NCBI RefSeq assembly: GCF_027595985.1
Contig: NC_073312.1
Location: 14,046,137 to 14,110,136 of the forward strand
Reading direction: 5' to 3'
From: Sorex araneus
Lineage: Eukaryota; Chordata; Mammalia; Eulipotyphla; Soricidae
DNA length: 64,000 nt
Part shown: positions 57,487 through 64,000 of the stretch, in pieces
Layout of the letters: each line of letters starts with the position of its first letter
How positions within the stretch are numbered: the first letter of the stretch is position 1
Translations under genes and position numbers: made by a program
Notes under the pieces: model-generated
Seen by the model: only the letters and a program-made list of their open reading frames with translations
Told to the model about the DNA's origin: nothing
The model's database searches: none

Positions 57487-57895
57487 GTTTGGGCCACACA
57501 CAATGGTGCTCAGGGCTTACTCCCGGGTCTGCACTCACGGATGACTCCTGGTGGTGCATAGGGAGCCATTTATGGAGCTGGGTCTTTTAATTTTTTAATT
57601 AATTGATTAATAATTAATTAATTATTAATTGATTGATTTTTGCTTTTTGGATCACACCCGGCAATGCACAGGGCTAACTCCTGGCTTTGTACTCAGGAAT
57701 TACCCTGACAGTGCTCAGGGGACCATATGGGATGCTGGGAATTGAACCTGTGTTGGCCAGGTTCAAGGCAAAGACCAGGTGCAAGGCAAAGACCCTACCC
57801 GCTGTGCTATCACTCGGTGCTGGGTCTTGAACCCAGGTTTGGTTGCATGTAAGGCAAGTGTCTTCCCTGCTGTACTATCTCTCCAGCAGCCCAAG
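57487..57895 (-). repeat. older SINE split by a younger SINE
   Basis: 57487-57586 and 57819-57895 are the two parts of one minus-strand SINE. The younger minus-strand SINE occupies 57587-57818. Confidence 0.88.
57587..57818 (-). repeat. younger SINE nested in a SINE, with AT-rich tail
   Basis: 10-bp target-site duplication GCTGGGTCTT at 57577-57586 and 57819-57828. The tail has become a TAAT/GATT-type repeat (57587-57640). An internal 18-bp tandem duplication stands at 57758-57793. Confidence 0.9.
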
Positions 57896-57899
57896 GAAG

Positions 57900-58720
57900 G
57901 GGGGGGTCATTCCTCTGAGCTCCCGTGGGCACCCACAGATGGAGCAGCAGTGCAGGAGAAACAAACTCCGTTGACGATATTCCATGCCCTGGAGGCCTGC
58001 ACAATTTAGTTGGGAAGACGGGCTATTAAATCATTAGAGAAAAAGACATAAATACTTTCCTATAATTAAACTGCTGAGTGTGTGGTTCCAAATGGAAATG
58101 CAGTGGCCCACGACTCTGGGGGAGGGAGAAGGGGTAACAGGAAGAGCAGGAGGGCGCAGAGGCGCCTGGGGGACAATGTCCCTGGCGATGATCTGCCAGT
58201 GACCCTGGTGCCTCCCTCTTCGGGCCCCCAACCAACTCCTGTGCTCCTCTTCCTGCTCCTCCTCATCCTTCCAGAAGTTCCAACCACTTATTCAAGTAGC
58301 TGCAAAAAAAAAAAAAAAAAAAACCTCACAATCTCCCCTCTTACCCCCCAGAAAATAAGACAGGACCCTCTCTGTGCCTGCCATGGTCCCCGTTTTTCTG
58401 ATGTCTCATGGCACGGGTGGGAAAGCCACACATAGCACAGGCTCCCGGGGGTGGGGGGGGTGGGGAGTGTTTAGAAGCTGTGCGGGTGTGAAGAGGTGGC
58501 AGACGCAGACTGCTGGCAAGCTGCTGAGAGTCGAGGGGGGCGAGAGAGTCCCATGTGGGGGTGTTCCCTTTCCCCGCGGTGTAACTGAGAGGTTCCGGAT
58601 GTGGCTATGTCATCTCTTGCCGTTGCATGGTGAGTTGGGTCTCACAGCACCCAGCTGTCTGTGTAACGATCGGGCCCACCCTGTAGCGAGCACCGTGGAT
58701 TTTCTTTCCTATGCGTCATT
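57900..58720. other. single-copy intergenic DNA
   Basis: No gene seen. A 21-base poly(A) lies near 58303-58323. Confidence 0.5.
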
Positions 58721-58721
58721 T

Positions 58722-58880
58722 TGGCTGGGGCGGTGGATTGGGCCATCCCCAGTGGTGTTCAAGGGCTGTTCCTGGCACTGCGCTCAAGGAACCATCTGCG
58801 GTGGCAGGATTTGAACTGTTGTCGCCGCCGCCGCAGCCTCATGCGAGTGCTGTAACCTCTGTACCTTCTCTCTGGCCCCA
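58722..58880 (-). repeat. old shrew-type SINE with a GCC run
   Basis: Minus-strand body ending 'ttctctctggcccc'; a short (GCC)n is inserted near 58822-58835. Confidence 0.65.
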
Positions 58881-60284
58881 ATCGTATGTCTCATTCTAGA
58901 TGAGTGTGAAGTACCCCGTGGGAAAGGGCAGGAGTGTTGCTGCCACTAGACAGGAAACCGAGAAGCAGAGAAGGGAAGGGACCTGCCCTGGGCCACTCAG
59001 CTGGAATGTGAAATTTCCATAAATTTCCATACATCAGCCACATGCTCTATGTACCCATCATCAAGCTGGCTGTGGAGATCCTTGAGGGCAAGGCCTGTGG
59101 CCCGTTTCTATATACATTTACCCTTTGGGTGACCCGCTTCTCACGTATAGTAAATGTTTAACAACTGACTCTGGAAAAACTCCTGATTTGCAGTCGCCAG
59201 TGTCTGTAGTGTAGGGCTCGCCATGGCTGACCTCAGGCCACCGATAAGATACCCAACTACTCCAAAATCCTGGATAATGAACTCGTACAGAGCAGTCCAG
59301 CCAACCACTGTTTGCAGATGACCTTACAGGGACAGGAACACAGTGAGGTGGGAAGGATTCTGCTTGTCTAGCCACTCAAGCTCAAACACCCGGGCTGGGC
59401 AAAGAGAAAGAAACCTTTTTTTCACCTTGTCAGCACTAAGCGGACAGATCTCCGGAACTCGGGAGCTTTGAGACCTGTGGTTCTCCAGAGGGCAAGTCAT
59501 GTCAGGGCTTGGTGGCTTAGGGGTGTGAGTGGGGAAGAAGGGAGAACTGTTAGAAGAAGGCAAGGAATAAATGATGAGAAGAGAAAGGGTGGGTGAGAGA
59601 AGGCAGCAGCAAGAACGGATGAAGGAGAGCTGAGAGAGGAAGGGAGAGAGGTCAAGGAGGTGGAGAGGAGAGGAAGTAGTGGGGGAAGGGGGCGAAGTGG
59701 ACGGGACTTGTCCTGGAGCCCCCTAGCAGGGATTACCGCCCTGGTGCTCAAGCAGCGTACGCTCAGCAAACCCGAGAAGGATCGGGATGGGCCGTGCCAT
59801 GCTAGCTCTTTTGCAATCGCAGCCACCCATCTGATCTCCCGCTGAGATTCTGCAGGTCTTTGAAAGCAGAGGGCAGGGCATGGGCTCAGCCTCTAGGCCA
59901 GCCTGGCCTCTCTTCTAAGCATCTGTTGTATGATTCATAATTCTCACTGCAATTCTGCAAGGCGGGACCTGGAGGCCCAACAAGACCAAGTCCCTTGCTC
60001 CAACGCCCACAGCTGCCAGATTCCTTCTCTGCTCTCCCACGTGACGGCTGAGAGGATGAGAAATCTTTCTGATGAGCAAAGAGGTCTCACCCGGACATCT
60101 TCCTGCCCCTTATTGACTACACGAGCCAGTTTCCATGTATCACACAGGGGCCTTGATAAAAACATCAACAGTCCCATGGATGGAGGCGGCCACTCTCTAC
60201 CCTGTCCTTCTGATTGGCTTCACCTAGGGAGGAACAAACGGCCTAAGACGACACAATGGGAAAAGTAATCCATACAACAGAATT
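58881..60284. other. single-copy intergenic DNA
   Basis: No gene recognised. 59570-59700 is purine-rich. Confidence 0.5.
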
Positions 60285-60430
60285 AGAGGTGGGGGGCAGG
60301 GTGTGAAAGGAGGGGCACTGGGGTCCTTGGGGAGGGAGGTGGGTACATCGGTGATGGTTGTGATTTTGGAATTATATCACTGGAAACCGTCATTAACAAT
60401 ACTGTAAATATCAGAATTTTTAAAAAGTTC
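60285..60430 (+). mobile_element. short L1 3' end
   Basis: G-rich 3' UTR, 'ggaattatatcactggaaac' and an A-rich end; same layout as 56240-56430. Confidence 0.5.
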
Positions 60431-60545
60431 ACAAAGAAAGAAGGAATATCAGCAGAGGCGTCCAACCTGACTCCTCTAAACTGCCTGAGCACCCGGAAGG
60501 AACTCAGAATAATTAGGAAAGAGTGACACTTCAGGAAAACCTACC

Positions 60546-60705
60546 TGGGGCTGGAGAGACAGTTCAGTGGGTAGGGCGTTTGCCTTGCACTCAGTCAACC
60601 TGGGTTCAATTCCTGGCACCCTATATGGTCTCCTGGGCACCACACCAGGAATGATCCCTGAGCACAGAGCCAGAAGTAAATTCTGAGATCAAACAAACAA
60701 ATTAA
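60546..60705 (+). repeat. shrew-type SINE
   Basis: Moderately diverged full-length copy with an (AAAC)n tail. Confidence 0.88.
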
Positions 60706-61330
60706 CCTGGCGGAGAGACAGTACAGGGACAGAGGAGTGTGCCTCACATGAGAGCAGCCAATCCCAGCTCAATCTTTGACCCCCTCATGGTCCCCTGAGC
60801 GTTGCATGCAGCCCTGGCATTCCTGAGCATTGCCTGGGACACCGGTGCCTTGCATGCAGCCAATCTGGGTTCAATTCCTGGCACTCCCTTTGGTACCCAG
60901 AGCCTACCAGGAGTGATCCCTGAGTGCTGAGGAGAAGTGAGCCCTGAGCACCACTGGGTGTGCCCCACTGCTCCCCAAATTAACTCCTGACTGAAGAGGG
61001 AATACAGGAGTTGGGAGGCACGTGCCTTGCACGGGGACTGCTCATTGGCATCCTCAGTACCACATATGGGCCCCAGGAACAACCCGGGACCATGCCTAAG
61101 CACATCCTCAGGAACAGCCCCTGCATTCTATCTGCTGTGGCCCCCAAGCTAGTGTTTAAAGGGAAAAACACAGGAGAAATAGCACAGGGCTTAAGGTGTT
61201 TGCCTTGTGTCCAGCTGACCCTGGTTCCCACCTGTCCCCACCACTTCATATGGTCTCCTACGCTCTGCCAGGAGTTCCATCCTGAGCACCGCCAGGTGTG
61301 GCCTCAAATTCTCCCTCACTCCCCCCGCCC
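60706..61330 (+). repeat. cluster of about four eroded SINEs
   Basis: Successive heads or bodies at about 60706, 60843, 60990 and 61165, each with part of the SINE word order. Boundaries are approximate. 61331-61800 is single-copy. Confidence 0.6.
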
Positions 61331-61804
61331 CCTGCAGAAAAAAAAAAATCTCTTTATTTTTACAGTTCAAATCTCTGGATGCGAACAATCAGACCCACAC
61401 AAGCTGAGCGTCCACAGACGGCTCGGGAGGGGAAGGGAAGCGGCTAAGAAGCCAGGCGTCCCGGGCCACCCAAGCCTCTTTTGAAGCAGACAGAATAACA
61501 TACCGTCCCAAACAAAACAAAACGGGAAAAATCATACAAAACCCAACAAAAGTCAGGGATTCTGTTTCTCCGGGTTTCTTAGCCCGTGATGCGTCTGGCT
61601 CCATTCTAAATGTTGCTGTTTGTCTAAGGGGTGAGCAGGTGCTCTCCCTCTAATTCATACCCCAAACAAAAGGGGGGGGCGCCCCCTACCCCACCCCCCA
61701 GGCCCTGATGCCATCCACAGAGGGAGGACAGCGAGGGAGAAAGACTGGGCCAGACTTTCAACAGCAAAAAACCTTGGTTTTGTTTCCATTTATTAAATTA
61801 TTGG

Positions 61805-61988
61805 GTTTTTTTTTTTTTTTTTTTGCTTTTTGGGTCACACCCAGGAATGCACAGGGGTTCCTCCTGGCTCCGCACTCAGGAATTACCTCTGGCGGTGCTC
61901 AGGGAACCATACGGGATGCTGGGAATCGAACCTGGGTTGGCCGCGCACAAGGCAAACGCCCTCCCCACTGGGCTATCGCTCCAGCCCC
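61805..61988 (-). repeat. young shrew-type SINE
   Basis: Full-length minus copy; flanks AAATTATTG and AAACTATTG differ at one position. Confidence 0.92.
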
Positions 61989-62590
61989 TAAACTATTGTT
62001 TTAAATTAAAAGTTTTTAACAAGTTGTTGTTTAGGTCACTCCAGTGTAATTGTGTTAGTGTTCATGGTATTCGTGTCTACAGCTACTCTCCCCATGGCCG
62101 GCCAAGTGCTCAAACGGTCCCCACTGTTCCTAGGTCACCGAGGGTTCACTCTTCATTGCCACCATCCCACCCCCACTGCTTGGTAATCTGAGTTTTATAA
62201 TCTAAGGCCAAGTGCGTTGTTTGAACTTTTTTGAAGTAAGTAAATTCTTCCTGGCAAAGCCGGAGGTTCGAATCTGACTGGGCCCTGTAGCCGAATGAAC
62301 GAAGCAAGGGGGAACTGACTTCTGAGGGAAGGTCGGGACCTCGGACCTCTCCCTGCTGGTCCCCTGTCACCCGCCATCACAGGTGGGCCTTTGGAACTCT
62401 GGGCCTGCGGGAAGCTGGGATCACTTCTGGGACCTCTCCCCTTGTCTTGGTTGAAGGAGCAGGAATCAGCCCGGAGGACCCTGGCGTGCCCTGAGTTCTC
62501 AAAGGCCAGAGCTCTCAGATAACGCTCATCAGGCCCCGCCGAGTTAGAGCAGAGACAGGAGGCTCCAGAAAGCTGCAGAAATGAGAAGAG
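61989..62590. other. single-copy intergenic DNA
   Basis: No gene or repeat recognised. Confidence 0.5.
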
Positions 62591-62591
62591 A

Positions 62592-62698
62592 CGAGGCTGG
62601 AGCCATAGTCCACTGGAGAGGGCGTTTGCCTTGCATGCAACCCACCCAAGTTCGATCCCCGAACACCGCCAGGGGTAGGTCCTGAGTGCAGGAATAAC

Positions 62699-62754
<56 letters not shown>
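62592..62754 (+). repeat. shrew-type SINE ending in (AG)n
   Basis: SINE head and a shortened body run directly into 27 AG units (62700-62754). Confidence 0.85.
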
Positions 62755-62755
<1 letters not shown>

Positions 62756-62826
62756 CCTGACTTCCTCAAGTCTTCTCTGGGAGCCTCCCCTCAGAGTCCT
62801 CCCCTCTGGGTTACTCATGATACTGG
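62680..62826 (+). repeat. duplicated block, copy A
   Basis: SINE 3' end, (AG)n and 72 bp of flank, repeated almost exactly at 63472-63620. Confidence 0.9.
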
Positions 62827-63471
62827 CCTGATGGTTTGGGCTAACGCTGGAGGCTACTAGGCCACACCCGAAGGTGCTCATAGGGACATGTGGTGGCGGG
62901 GACCCAACGCAAGGTCTACTGCTGGCCTGGACCCTTTGAGCCGTTTCTAAGCTGCAACCCTCACACTTTATCTCTTGGAGTCTCAGTTTGCTAAAGTGTA
63001 GAGGATAGGACCGACTTTTACAGGGATGGGTAGGAGAAAAGGTGTTAAGAGCCGAGAAGTTCTCAAACACGGAGGAGCAGTCCAGAGTCCAAGAGTCCAG
63101 CGGTAGGGCGTTTGCCTGGGTTCAATTTGGGTTCAGTCCTCGGCATTCCGTATGGTCTCCAGAGGTAGGATTAAAACGTTTGCCTTGCGTGTGGCTGACC
63201 CCTCTTAGGTCCCTGGCACTGCATGACTCCCTGTGTACTGTCGAGCACAGAATTGGGAGTGCCCCCAAAGCACGGCTCTGTGTGACTCAACCCCCTGCCC
63301 ACAATCAGAAAATGATGTCACCCTGCAAAGGCCTTGGTTAAACAAATTCTAAGAAAGTGGAGGTCGGGGCTGTGGTAGAGTACAATGCCTCCCCTGAGTG
63401 AGATCCTGGATTCAAAATCTGGCAGTGCAAAATAGACCCCTCTAGCCACCGGAGAGATGACATCATGTTAT

Positions 63472-63490
63472 TCCTGAGTACAGGAATAAC

Positions 63491-63549
<59 letters not shown>

Positions 63550-63620
63550 CCTGACTTCCTCGAGTCTTCTCTGGGAGCCTCCCCTCAGAGTCCTCCCCTC
63601 TGGGTTACTCATGATACTGG
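63472..63620 (+). repeat. duplicated block, copy B
   Basis: Differs from copy A by two substitutions and one AG unit. Immediately followed by a second, partial copy of its own last 13 bp. The DNA between (62830-63400) holds eroded SINE pieces near 63095-63290. Confidence 0.9.
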
Positions 63621-63634
63621 TTACTCATGATACA

Positions 63635-63800
63635 TGCTCAGGGGACCATATGGGATGCACTTTCTGGGAAAGTCTCATCTGTCTCATCTATCTTGGTTTT
63701 GGACTGCACCTGTCTATGCTCAGGTCTGACTCCTGGTCCTGTGCTCAGGGATCATTCCTGGCAGGGTTCTGGGGACCATACGAGGTGTCAGGGATGCAAG
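63635..63800 (-). repeat. old shrew-type SINE
   Basis: Minus-strand words 'tgctcaggtctgactcctgg' and 'gctcagggatcattcctggc'. Confidence 0.65.
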
Positions 63801-63890
63801 GAAAGTCTCTATAACATACTTAAGTTAGGGCCTGGGATCAGGGCACAGGCCTCTCCCGTATGAGACCCACCCCCCAAAAAAGAACTTTAG

Positions 63891-64000
63891 GGGCTGGACC
63901 GATAGTCCAGCAGGTAGGGCATTTGCCTTACACACAGCCAACCTGGGTTCGGGTTCAATCCCTGGCATCCCATATGGTCCCCCACGCACTCCCAGGAGTA
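63891..64000 (+). repeat. shrew-type SINE cut by the window end
   Basis: Head GGGGCTGGACCGATAGTCC and the first half of the body, with a 6-bp internal duplication at the B box (GGTTCGGGTTCAATCC). Confidence 0.9.

Noticed and set aside
62195-63070. 291-codon open frame on the minus strand
   Set aside because: It crosses a SINE and an (AG)n tract and has no domain.
62700-63547. CRISPR-like or minisatellite array
   Set aside because: Two AG microsatellites with copied flanks; no spaced repeat units, and the genome is mammalian.

Overview
The window is nuclear DNA from a placental mammal. It looks most like a shrew (family Soricidae, Sorex-like). The main evidence is about fifty copies of a tRNA-derived SINE whose head carries RNA polymerase III A- and B-box-like motifs and whose body has the wording I recognise from shrew genomic DNA. 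The species call is from memory of that repeat and was not checked by a search.

The only protein-coding gene I can support is TCF7L2 (TCF4), the transcription factor that carries Wnt/beta-catenin signals to DNA. It lies on the minus strand. Exons 1, 2 and 3 (14448-14636, 14112-14178, 13637-13761) join in phase with GT/AG borders and encode residues 1-127: the beta-catenin-binding N-terminus and the start of the central region. The HMG box, C-clamp and C-terminal tail lie beyond position 1, outside the window. Positions 1-13636 are therefore the 5' part of the large third intron.

Layout: (a) 1-12200, intron 3, mostly single-copy, with one young SINE, several microsatellites and AT-rich blocks that look like conserved non-coding elements; (b) about 12200-15350, a CpG island holding exons 1-3, the 5' UTR and the promoter, with two exact or near PBX-MEIS motifs and a WWCAAAG TCF-type motif just upstream of the A-rich 5' leader; (c) 15371-15482, a long TG/CG tract, then about 3 kb of single-copy flank; (d) from about 18.1 kb to the end, intergenic DNA upstream of TCF7L2, dense in SINEs of several ages, truncated L1 3' ends, an old eroded L1 on the minus strand (about 31.6-36.1 kb), a U6 snRNA pseudogene and many microsatellites. 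Several single-copy islands in this part (about 20.7, 27.0 and 39.0 kb) may be distal enhancers.

There is no operon-like organisation and no sign of an unknown multi-gene system. The points of interest are the promoter motif cluster, the sharp change in repeat density around the gene start, candidate non-coding elements, and well-preserved insertion histories (target-site duplications, nested and duplicated elements).
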